From NCBI GenBank assembly GCA_029262235.1, contig JAJCZU010000004.1, forward strand, positions 248,001 to 312,000: a DNA stretch of 64,000 nucleotides, read 5' to 3'. Position 1 is the stretch's first letter; every line of letters begins with the position of its first letter. Origin of the DNA: Candidatus Eiseniibacteriota bacterium (lineage in GTDB: Bacteria; Orphanbacterota; Orphanbacteria; Orphanbacterales; Orphanbacteraceae). The notes beneath the pieces are model-generated. The model made no database searches. It saw only the letters and a program-made list of their open reading frames with translations, and was not told the DNA's origin. This document shows, piece after piece, positions 1 to 7,264 of this stretch. The translations under genes were made by a program, and so were the position numbers.

Positions 1-654
1 GCCGTACGTCTCCGCGACCTCGTCGGGCGTGATGCCGAGAGTTCGCATGGCCGTACGGTTCGCGCGAATGAACCGGGAATCCAGCCTCTCATGCACATAC
101 GCGATCGGCGCCTCTTCAAACAAGTCACGCAGGCGCTCTTCGCTCGCGGCAAGCGCCTTCTCCGCGTGCACTCGATCGATCTCGGCAACCGCGCGGGCCG
201 CAAAGATCCGCATGATCGACAGACGGTCGGGCCCGCCGGGCATGGGGCGGTCATCCACGATGGCCAGGTGACCGATTACCGAACCCGCAGCGTCGAGGAG
301 GGGGAGGCCGCAGTAGCTCTCGGCCTTCCAGTCGACGAGCAGCTCGTCTTCGGGGAAAAGCGCGCGCAGGTTCTCGGGATGATGGGCAAGCTGGCCGTTC
401 AGAACGGCTTCGCAGGGCGTGCCTGCGAGGGGGCTCTCGAAATTCGGTGCCATTCGATCCCGCGCCCAGACAGCGCGCGACCGGAATGTCGCATCCCCGT
501 CGGCGAAAGCGGTTATGAATGCGTAGTTTGCGCCGAGCGCCGTTGCCAGGTGCTGCACGAGCAAAGGAAAAAACCGCTCACCGGTTTCCGCTTCGACGCC
601 TTCCACGATTGCTCTCAGTGCACTGGCTTCAGAAAACTGACGGGGTGCGGCCAT
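1..654 (-). CDS. GAF-PAS sensory protein (3' end outside window)
   Basis: A 218-codon open frame runs from the ATG at 654 to the window edge without a stop, so the C-terminus is missing. GGGAGG lies 5 bases before the ATG. Residues about 17-170 read as a GAF domain (...GLPLLDAAGSVIGHLAIVDD), followed by a short helical linker (EKALAASEERLRDLFEEAP) and the start of a PAS domain (IAYVHERLDSRFIRANRTAM). GAF/PAS proteins sense small ligands or redox state and usually feed a histidine kinase, a cyclase or a sigma-54 activator. The output domain cannot be seen. It diverges from the STAS gene, and the tandem palindromes at 736-771 lie between them, so it could encode their regulator; that is inference. 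Confidence 0.85.
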   Translation of the reverse strand, partial: MAAPRQFSEASALRAIVEGVEAETGERFFPLLVQHLATALGANYAFITAFADGDATFRSRAVWARDRMAPNFESPLAGTPCEAVLNGQLAHHPENLRALFPEDELLVDWKAESYCGLPLLDAAGSVIGHLAIVDDRPMPGGPDRLSIMRIFAARAVAEIDRVHAEKALAASEERLRDLFEEAPIAYVHERLDSRFIRANRTAMRTLGITPDEVAETYG

Positions 655-735
655 ATTCCCTCCCGGTGCCCCATGAACTGCGTACATCAAGGATAGCATC
701 CACTGCTTTGAGCCACGAGCGCTTTCGCGAAGCAG

Positions 736-771
736 TCCCAATATCCTGGGAGACGTCCCAGCATACTGGGA
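736..771. promoter_or_regulatory. Tandem 16-bp palindromic operator / upstream activating sites
   Basis: Two near-identical palindromes, TCCCAATATCCTGGGA (736-751) and TCCCAGCATACTGGGA (756-771), start 20 bp apart, about two helical turns. Each has TCCCA/TGGGA arms. They lie about 110 bp upstream of the -24 element of the sigma-54-type promoter at 880-896, a usual place for enhancer-binding-protein sites. The protein that binds them is unknown. Confidence 0.75.
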
Positions 772-879
772 GCGACTCGTCGCGCCCCTTCGTCATTTTC
801 TCTCTTCGACTCGGCGCTCCCCCATTTCAAGTTGTTAGCAGCGGATCAGTTACGAGATGTGTTCCGCCTGCTCGTTTTC

Positions 880-896
880 GGGGCACGCGAGTTGCA
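880..896 (+). promoter_or_regulatory. Sigma-54 (-24/-12) promoter of the STAS-propeller cluster
   Basis: GGGCACG (881-887), four bases, then TTGCA (892-896) match the sigma-54 consensus TGGCACG-N4-TTGCW with the required GG-N10-GC spacing (882-883 and 894-895). Transcription would begin near 907, about 37 bases before the ATG at 944. Confidence 0.7.
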
Positions 897-943
897 CTGG
901 TGACTGTGCAGGCGCGATCAACGATCGAAGGAGTACGGAGAAC

Positions 944-1210
944 ATGCAGTTCAAAACGACAGTGAGAGAGGAGTGCCGCGTGACTGTCGAGGTCAACGGC
1001 TGGATCGTCCAGGAAAGTGCTGACGAGCTGAAAGCCGAATGCGACGCGTTGCTCAGCGACGGCAAGACAGTCGAACTGGATCTTCTGGAAGTGACTTTCG
1101 TAGACGCAGTCGGAGCAGCGGCGCTTCGTGATCTCTGTCGGAACGGTGCCACGGTCGTCGGGGCCCAGCCGTTCATTCTCGCGTTCATCGGAGGCGAGTG
1201 TCGTGAATAG
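944..1210 (+). CDS. STAS-domain protein, anti-anti-sigma-like
   Basis: An 88-residue protein that is essentially one STAS domain: a beta-strand N-terminus, then VELDLLEVTFVDAVGAAAL and a final helix. STAS proteins act as anti-sigma antagonists or docking modules in the cytoplasm. The usual phospho-acceptor in the D-S/T-x-G loop is replaced (VDAVG), so classic serine phosphorylation is unlikely. The ATG at 944 is preferred over the upstream ATG at 857 because it follows GAAGGAG/CGGAG and the predicted transcript starts near 907. The stop overlaps a possible GTG start (1203) of the next gene, which suggests coupling. Confidence 0.8.
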   Translation: MQFKTTVREECRVTVEVNGWIVQESADELKAECDALLSDGKTVELDLLEVTFVDAVGAAALRDLCRNGATVVGAQPFILAFIGGECRE

Positions 1211-1268
1211 ATCGCAGGGGCGGTCATTCGAATCGCGCAGGAAACCCAAAACATGCAGGAGGAAGAAA

Positions 1269-2666
1269 TTGAAAACGCAGAAGCACAGTAAGAGCGGGCG
1301 AGCCATTCGCGCACTCGCGGCCACACTGATCGGAGCGGCGCTGTTGTCGGTTGCCGCCGGTACGGCCGAAGCGAAGGGGAAGTACCTCTATCTTCAGAGC
1401 GCCAATACGGCATCGGGCAAGAACTCGATCGTCGCCTATGAACGCACCGAGGGGGGCGGCCTCGAAACGCTGGCGGGAAGTCCCTTTCTCACACGCGGAA
1501 CCGGCATCGACAACAATACGAACGGCAAGCTGGGGCCGAACGACAATGACAGTCCGATCGTCCTGAGCGGTGACGGAAAACGTCTGTTCGCCGTGAACGG
1601 CCACACCAATACGATTGCCGCCTTCGACATTCTGGGCGACGGATCCCTGCGGCACGTTGCCGGCTCGCCATTCGCCTCGCGCGGTGTGGGCCCTGTCAGC
1701 CTCGCGATCACGGATGACATTCTGCTCGTAGCCAATCGCAATGAGGATCCGCATCAGCTGGCCGCACTGCGCGGGGGTGCCACGGCGAACTATGCCTCGT
1801 TTCGCATTCAGAACGATGGTTCGCTCATGCACATCTCGACCCTGAGCCTCACCGAGGGGCACAAGCCGACGCAGATTCTCGTTTCCCAGCGGGACGAACG
1901 CCTGCTCTTCGGCAATGAGTTTCTGGTCGACGTCGACTTCGACGGTGAAGGCAATGTGTCACGCCAGTTCGGGAGCGAGCCCGCGGTAAAGGGTCGCCTT
2001 CATGCGATGCGGCTCGATTCACGCGGACGCCTGTCCAGTATCGATACGGCCGTGCTGCCCGAAACCGCAAACCCGGTGCCCGAGGTCCCTTCGATCCCGC
2101 TCGGCATCTGGGATCATCCCGAGAAAAATCTGCTCTACGTCGGGTTTGTCACCAGGAACGAACTGGGTGTCTACCGCTACGACAGCAAGGGTCAGCTCAC
2201 TTTCGCAACGGCTGTTCCGAACAGTGGCCAGGACATCTGCTGGCTTCGGGTCAATCACGAAGGGACCCGCCTTTATGCCGTGAACAATCTTCCCCGGGAA
2301 GATCGTCAGGATGAAGCAAGCACGGTCACTGTCTTCAACATCAGCGGAAAGAATGCGGAGAGCCCTGTCGAGATCGACCGGGTCGCGCTGCCCATGCCGC
2401 TCGGCGTGTTCGTCAATAATCGGAACGCGCCGCAGCCGAACAGCACCGCGTTCCAGCTCGACATCGAACCGTCCGGAAAGTATCTGTGCGTCCTCGCGCA
2501 GCGGATCGATCAGTCGGGCATGAACAGCAGCGACGCGGGAAACATTCTGCACGTTCTGAAGATCGAGCAGGGTGGCAAATTGTCCGTCGTGATGTCGCGG
2601 CATCTGAAGCAGGACGGTGTTCATCCGAGCGCACGCCCGCAGGGGATCGTCACGCTTGACTCGTAA
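1269..2666 (+). CDS. Secreted lactonase-like beta-propeller protein
   Basis: The frame encodes a signal peptide (RAIRALAATLIGAALLSVAAG then TAEA) followed by a seven-bladed lactonase/YVTN-type propeller. Repeated blade signatures such as LSGDGKRLFAVNGHTNTIAAF and ILLVANRNE are visible. The best start is TTG 1269, with AGGAGGA 5 bases upstream. GTG 1203, overlapping the STAS stop, is an in-frame alternative that would give a long Arg/Lys-rich leader. Family members include 6-phosphogluconolactonase (PF10282), but secreted versions are mostly uncharacterised, so no enzymatic activity is claimed. It is cotranscribed with the STAS gene and followed by a second propeller. Confidence 0.8.
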   Translation: MKTQKHSKSGRAIRALAATLIGAALLSVAAGTAEAKGKYLYLQSANTASGKNSIVAYERTEGGGLETLAGSPFLTRGTGIDNNTNGKLGPNDNDSPIVLSGDGKRLFAVNGHTNTIAAFDILGDGSLRHVAGSPFASRGVGPVSLAITDDILLVANRNEDPHQLAALRGGATANYASFRIQNDGSLMHISTLSLTEGHKPTQILVSQRDERLLFGNEFLVDVDFDGEGNVSRQFGSEPAVKGRLHAMRLDSRGRLSSIDTAVLPETANPVPEVPSIPLGIWDHPEKNLLYVGFVTRNELGVYRYDSKGQLTFATAVPNSGQDICWLRVNHEGTRLYAVNNLPREDRQDEASTVTVFNISGKNAESPVEIDRVALPMPLGVFVNNRNAPQPNSTAFQLDIEPSGKYLCVLAQRIDQSGMNSSDAGNILHVLKIEQGGKLSVVMSRHLKQDGVHPSARPQGIVTLDS

Positions 2667-2716
2667 CTCGCAATCGACACGAAACACGAAGCAATCGCTT
2701 CGAACAGGAGATCATC

Positions 2717-4087
2717 ATGAAACGCTTTTCCAGTCATTCCGCTCTCTCGTTCCTGATCGCCGGCATGATCACGCTGACGGCGGCGCCTGGTGTTCAGGCG
2801 GAAACGGCCGGCTACCTGTATACGAGCCTGAACGGCGAAGACACGAATCACGTGGTCTGTATCGAGCGCCATGAAGACGGCAGCCTCGGCGAGCAGCGTG
2901 CGTATTCGACGAACTCGCTGGGCGGCGCGAACCGGGCGGCCGGGGGCGATGCTGCGGGAGATTTCGACTCCCAGGGCGCGATTCAGATCATCGGCGACTA
3001 TCTGCTGGTCGTGAATGCCGGCGGCAACACGGTGTCGGTGTTCGACCTCGACAAGAACAACGGCGCGCTCAGCCGGAAAGAAAACGTCGACTCGAGGGGA
3101 ACCCGCCCGGTGAGCATCGCTTATGTGGAGAAGGCCGGATCCCGGGACGAGTACTGGGTCGTCGTCGGCAATCAGTGGAACAACCCGAACGTGCAGAAGG
3201 GTGGTGCGAACGAGGGACCGATCGAAATGTATCCCGACGCGGCGTTTCACGCTCGCGGCGGCGGGCATGAGAAGAAGTTCGCAGATCGCAATATCTACCT
3301 CTTCTCCTTCAGCACGAAAACAGGAAAGCTCCGCGCCGAGCGATCGCTCGACTCCTACGTCGGAACGAACGGCGGTCCCGCAACCGTAGCGTTCAACTCC
3401 GACGGAACGAGACTCGGAGTTTCGACCTGGGGAATCGCGCATTTCGGTACGGCGACGCCGACTCATCAGAAGCCGAGTCGTGTCTACGTGTATGACTTCG
3501 ATCGCCGCACCGGCACGACAAGCAATGCCCGCTACTTCGAAGAAGAGGGCGTCGCCGGCAGCATCGGCTTCAGCTGGGATTCGAACACGCCGACGCTCTT
3601 CGTCTCGAACTTCAATCTGACCGCTGACAAACGGGATCACAGTCTGACTGTTCTGCGCGACGACGGTTCCCGCATTCGCAAGGTCGGCAATTTCGGAACG
3701 GGCGCGGGAGCGGACATCGATGAAGCATGCTGGACGCTCGTGGATCCGAAGCGAGGCCGCCTCTATGTCTCGAGCTTCGGCGGAAACTTCATCAGCACGT
3801 TTGCCGTGAACAAGAACGGCACGGTCAGCACGATCGGATCGATGAACGAGACCGTTTACGAGGCCCGGCGCGAAGGAACGCCTCCCGGTGACACGAAGGA
3901 CATGTATATCACCGCGGACTCCCGCTACCTGTACAACCTCGGGGCCTACCAGACGTTCGGTGTCGCGAAGTTCAACGTCAACGACGACGGGACGCTCGAG
4001 TTCGACGACGAGTTCAAGGTTCGCGCCGCGACCAAAAGCGGTCCGGGCGCCTATAACTTCCTCGGTCTGGCCGGTTTCGACATGTAA
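2717..4087 (+). CDS. Secreted lactonase-like beta-propeller, second gene
   Basis: A 456-residue protein with a clear signal peptide (residues 1-28, cleavage near VQAE) and repeated blade motifs (YLLVVNAGGNTVSVFDLDKN, GRLYVSSFGGNFISTFAVN). It resembles its upstream neighbour in fold and is probably an old duplicate, though the two differ greatly in sequence. It should be periplasmic or secreted. AGGAG lies just upstream of the ATG, and the 50-base gap from the previous gene suggests one transcript. A strong hairpin at 4136-4181 follows. The substrate or partner is unknown; long loops between blades set it apart from plain 6-phosphogluconolactonase. Confidence 0.8.
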   Translation: MKRFSSHSALSFLIAGMITLTAAPGVQAETAGYLYTSLNGEDTNHVVCIERHEDGSLGEQRAYSTNSLGGANRAAGGDAAGDFDSQGAIQIIGDYLLVVNAGGNTVSVFDLDKNNGALSRKENVDSRGTRPVSIAYVEKAGSRDEYWVVVGNQWNNPNVQKGGANEGPIEMYPDAAFHARGGGHEKKFADRNIYLFSFSTKTGKLRAERSLDSYVGTNGGPATVAFNSDGTRLGVSTWGIAHFGTATPTHQKPSRVYVYDFDRRTGTTSNARYFEEEGVAGSIGFSWDSNTPTLFVSNFNLTADKRDHSLTVLRDDGSRIRKVGNFGTGAGADIDEACWTLVDPKRGRLYVSSFGGNFISTFAVNKNGTVSTIGSMNETVYEARREGTPPGDTKDMYITADSRYLYNLGAYQTFGVAKFNVNDDGTLEFDDEFKVRAATKSGPGAYNFLGLAGFDM

Positions 4088-4135
4088 GAGAAGCGCTCCC
4101 GTGAGCGTTTTCACCGGAGCGCGAAATGGCAATCT

Positions 4136-4181
4136 CGATCGCGGCGACGAAGTTTTACTGCAACGTCGCCGCGATCGTTTT
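4136..4181 (+). terminator. Rho-independent-type terminator after the propeller genes
   Basis: A perfect 14-bp stem (CGATCGCGGCGACG at 4136-4149 and its complement at 4164-4177) with a 14-base loop is followed by TTTT. It lies between the second propeller and the barrel gene, so it may attenuate rather than fully separate them. Confidence 0.7.
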
Positions 4182-4225
4182 CGGTTGCCGCGGGATCCAC
4201 CAGTTTCCGATGCGGAGAGTGAAAT

Positions 4226-5041
4226 ATGAGAAAGCGTGAAAAGAGTTTCGCGAAAGCGATCGGGCCGTGCGGACGAATGGAGATAGGATTGCTGGCGATA
4301 GTCGCCATGGTATTACTGGCCGATGTGCCTGTTCGCGGTGAACGTGTGAATGGGACGATACTCGTATCGTCGCAGTACAACTTCCGCGGAGTTACGCAGA
4401 ACGATCGCGGAGTCATTCAGCCGCAGGTCGATCTTTCGATCCCCTTCGCAGGCAGGAAGAGTGTCGACTTCGCAGTCTGGGGGAATATCGACATGACGAA
4501 CGACACGGGGAGAGGAGTTCTTGCGGACGGTAATGGCGGGCACCTGAGTGAAGTGGATTTCATCGGTTCGATTACGAGAGATATCGGCGGGGGGGAAGTG
4601 AGTGCCGGGATTACGAGTTACAACTTTCCGAACGGTGGCTCCTCGACGTCGGAACTGTTTTTGACGGCTGGTGGTGAGGTGTACGGCATGAATCCGAGTG
4701 TGACCGTCGCTTACGATTTCGATCTCGTCGACGGTGTGTATGTCAACGGGGCACTGCAACGAACCCAGGAGATCGGGAGCAGGATGGCGGCGAGTGTGGG
4801 CGCCTCTCTCGGCTACGCCGACCGGTCTCAGGCGGAAGTCTACTACGGAGTCCGTTCCTCGGGATTTGCGGACCTCGGAGTTTACGCCTCATTCGACTAC
4901 CTGCATTGGAATAACAAGGTGCTCGGCGTTTCCGTTCATGGTTCGAGGCTGCTTGCGGGGGACTTTCGCGACGCCGTCGAGCAGAGCGGGCTCCGGTCCG
5001 GTACGGTCTGGGGAGGAGTGACCGTTGGCGCAGGCTATTGA
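4226..5041 (+). CDS. TorF-like outer-membrane beta-barrel protein
   Basis: A 271-residue protein with an N-terminal hydrophobic export signal (about residues 17-38, ending VRGE) and then alternating strands typical of an outer-membrane barrel. The start ILVSSQYNFRGVTQND and the following PQVDLSIPF...FAVWGNI resemble the TorF/TIGR02001 family of putative porins. The last strand (WGGVTVGAGY) ends in an aromatic residue, as barrels do. GGAG precedes the ATG. It may be expressed by read-through from the propeller genes past the hairpin at 4136-4181, which would place a pore next to secreted propellers; the transported compound is unknown. Confidence 0.7.
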   Translation: MRKREKSFAKAIGPCGRMEIGLLAIVAMVLLADVPVRGERVNGTILVSSQYNFRGVTQNDRGVIQPQVDLSIPFAGRKSVDFAVWGNIDMTNDTGRGVLADGNGGHLSEVDFIGSITRDIGGGEVSAGITSYNFPNGGSSTSELFLTAGGEVYGMNPSVTVAYDFDLVDGVYVNGALQRTQEIGSRMAASVGASLGYADRSQAEVYYGVRSSGFADLGVYASFDYLHWNNKVLGVSVHGSRLLAGDFRDAVEQSGLRSGTVWGGVTVGAGY

Positions 5042-5101
5042 AGTGCCTCTCCGCGTCGCCGTACTCTGCGGACTCCTTGCGATGATCGATAGCCGCCGGC
5101 C

Positions 5102-5110
5102 TGTTATGAT
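5102..5110 (+). promoter_or_regulatory. Extended -10 promoter element (TGTTATGAT)
   Basis: A TGn-TATGAT extended -10 element 84 bases before the SDR start codon. No convincing -35 hexamer is seen. The same TGnTATnnT form recurs upstream of other genes in this window (7167, 18504, 27360, 57390, 62549). Confidence 0.4.
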
Positions 5111-5193
5111 CGAGACAACGGATCGAGTCTGGCGGGAGAGCGGGGCATGGTTCCCGGCCCGCCGGAATCAGTTTTCACTCGGAAAGGGACAAT

Positions 5194-5895
5194 ATGAATC
5201 TGCAGAATGCACGCGCTCTGATCACCGGCGGCAGCGAAGGAATCGGCCTGGGCATCGCCATGGCGATGCAAGCCAAAGGGGCGAAGGTGGCGATCATGGG
5301 GCGTAACGAAAAGAAGCTCGACAAGGCAGCCAAAGAACTCGGCGTTCTGGCGCTGCAGGGCGATGTCAGTCAGGAAGCCGATGTGAAGCGGGTCGTAGCT
5401 TCGTGCATCGAGGCCTTCGGCGGGATCGACATCCTCGTCAACAACGCGGGGTATGGTTACTTTGCGCCTTTAACGGAACTGGACACGGCGGAATTCGAAA
5501 AGCTGTTTGCGACTAACGTCATGGGCGCCATGTTCATGGCACGGGAAGTGGCACCGCATTTCATCGCGCAGAAAAGCGGGCATCTGATGAACATCTCATC
5601 GACCAGCGGTCTTGGCGGAGGGAAGAACAGCACGGCGTACAGCGGTTCGAAGTTCGCCCTGCGCGGAATGACCGAGTGCTGGCGCGCCGAACTGCGGCCT
5701 CACAATGTGCGCGTCACGCTCGTCAATCCGAGCGAGGTGCAGACGCCGTTCTTCTCGAAGCTGGGGCACGAACAGGTCCGCTCGGAGAAGAAGCTGCGCC
5801 CGAGCGAGATCGCCGACGCCATCACGGGCGTTCTGGAAATCGACGACCGCGGGTTCATCCCCGAGTTCTCGGTGTTCGCGACGAATCCGTTTTAG
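5194..5895 (+). CDS. Short-chain dehydrogenase/reductase (SDR)
   Basis: A 233-residue classical SDR. The NAD(P)-binding TGGSEGIG motif is near residue 11, NNAG follows the beta-4 strand, and the catalytic Ser/Tyr/Lys are seen as NISSTSG and YSGSK. Arg after the second strand (MGRNEKK) hints at NADP(H) preference. It reduces or oxidises an alcohol/ketone of unknown identity in the cytosol. Length and motif order match the family. AAAGGGA lies about 6 bases before the ATG. It stands alone with its own extended -10 element; the next gene is on the opposite strand. Confidence 0.9.
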   Translation: MNLQNARALITGGSEGIGLGIAMAMQAKGAKVAIMGRNEKKLDKAAKELGVLALQGDVSQEADVKRVVASCIEAFGGIDILVNNAGYGYFAPLTELDTAEFEKLFATNVMGAMFMAREVAPHFIAQKSGHLMNISSTSGLGGGKNSTAYSGSKFALRGMTECWRAELRPHNVRVTLVNPSEVQTPFFSKLGHEQVRSEKKLRPSEIADAITGVLEIDDRGFIPEFSVFATNPF

Positions 5896-6112
5896 CGAGG
5901 GGATAATTCTGTATCAGGCCGTCTTCTCCCGCGTACTACAAGGAGCGCGAATTCCCCGGCTGCGCGAGATTCACGAAGCTTACGGCAATAATATTCTTGT
6001 GTGGGCATGACGGGGTCGTCGGAGGAGAAAACGCGCGAATGCATCAGCGCGCTCAACGTCTCGTTCCCGAATGTAGGAGCGCATTGAGAGGTGCCGTTCC
6101 CGTTCGTTCGCG

Positions 6113-7075
6113 TCAGGAAAAGCAGCGGTCCGCGATCGCGACCACGTCTTTCGCACATCCCCATGCGACTGTGTAGCCCCCGCCTCCATGGCCGTAATTG
6201 TGTATGACGGGATGCGGGGTCTGCGCGGATTCCAGTTCGAGTCGCACTGCGGGGCGCCCGGGGCGTAATCCGACCGTAACACCGAGAACTCGACACCCGG
6301 CAATGGCGGGAACTGCCCGTTCGCAGCGGCCGCGGATCTCCTCGGTCTCGGACGGGCGCGGCTCGAGTGACGCGTCGCCGTAGCCGGCCGTACCTCCGAG
6401 AATGCAGTCACGCGAGCGCGGGAGAACGAGCGTCAAAGTGTCCCGCCGGTTCACGATCCGCGTCGAGGCGGAAAGGCCTCCCTTCGGGAGTGCGATGCGA
6501 ACGGACTGGCCGCGAATCGGAACTACGGAAGCGTCGTTGACGAACTCCCGCGCGCCGAGGCCCGTACAGTTCACGACGAGATCGAAGTCGGGGAAGAGAG
6601 AGTCGGGAGAGTCGACGTGCGCGACCGATGTGGTTCCCTCCGCGTCGGCGAGCGCGGCTTCGAGATATTCCAGATAGATCGGAACGTCGATCATCGGCAC
6701 GACGAGGCGGTGCGACTCGATCGCGGCGATTCCGTGCTTCCGGCCGTCGATCTCCTCCCATTCATCTACGAGCGCACGCGCGTAACTCGTCTCCTCCGAA
6801 CGCATGCAGAATCGAAAGTGCTCATGAAAACGCACACCGGACGCTGCGAGCGCGGCTTCGGATCGGTAGGCGAAATACGTCTCTCGAGCCCATGCCTGCA
6901 CACGTTGTTCGGGGTAGATCTGATGGGGCCACCAGTAGGCGCCGGCGGCACCGGACGCCGTGCGCTCGACCGGGTCTCGGGAGAACACATGGACGTGATA
7001 GCGTGTGGTCCGAAGGAGTGCAAGGGCGCTTGTGAGTCCAATGATTCCACGACCGACGACGGCAATACGTTTCAT
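6113..7075 (-). CDS. FAD-dependent D-amino-acid oxidase-like protein
   Basis: A 320-residue flavoprotein. An N-terminal Rossmann fold (IAVVGRGIIGLTSALAL) is followed by the DAO-type segment ASGAAGAYWWP, the strand LVVNCTGLGAREF and a C-terminal FAD/substrate segment with VGLRPGRPAVRLE and NYGHGGGGYTVAWG. These match the D-amino-acid/D-aspartate oxidase family, which oxidises D-amino acids to 2-oxo acids with release of H2O2. The dinucleotide motif is GRGIIG, the usual form in this family. The ATG at 7075 has no obvious ribosome-binding site. It diverges from the TPR kinase gene. Substrate preference cannot be read from the sequence. Confidence 0.85.
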   Translation of the reverse strand: MKRIAVVGRGIIGLTSALALLRTTRYHVHVFSRDPVERTASGAAGAYWWPHQIYPEQRVQAWARETYFAYRSEAALAASGVRFHEHFRFCMRSEETSYARALVDEWEEIDGRKHGIAAIESHRLVVPMIDVPIYLEYLEAALADAEGTTSVAHVDSPDSLFPDFDLVVNCTGLGAREFVNDASVVPIRGQSVRIALPKGGLSASTRIVNRRDTLTLVLPRSRDCILGGTAGYGDASLEPRPSETEEIRGRCERAVPAIAGCRVLGVTVGLRPGRPAVRLELESAQTPHPVIHNYGHGGGGYTVAWGCAKDVVAIADRCFS

Positions 7076-7166
7076 GTGGAATATTGTCGGAGAACCCGGG
7101 CCAGATTACAATGCCGCATCCCGTCGTGAGAGTTCCCCTGCTCTCCCCCATCCGCAGGAGTCGATC

Positions 7167-7175
7167 TGGTATTAT
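7167..7175 (+). promoter_or_regulatory. Extended -10 element (TGGTATTAT) placing an ATG at the transcript 5' end
   Basis: The TATTAT hexamer (7170-7175) ends 6 bases before the ATG at 7182, so the mRNA would begin at or next to the AUG. The same geometry is found before kinase 2 (18504-18519). Confidence 0.5.
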
Positions 7176-7264
7176 TATAGTATGACTTCACAGAAAAACC
7201 GCGGCGACGGTCCGAACGAGGGGGCAGGAAACTGAAACCGCTCCCACCCGATCGATGGAAGCTC

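Noticed and set aside
857..943. N-terminal extension of the STAS protein from ATG 857
   Set aside because: It would begin upstream of the predicted sigma-54 transcript start and add a Cys/Ser-rich stretch unlike STAS proteins.
5896..6112. Small gene or RNA between the SDR and the oxidase
   Set aside because: Short frames there have no ribosome-binding site or composition support, and no stable hairpin or tRNA-like fold was seen.
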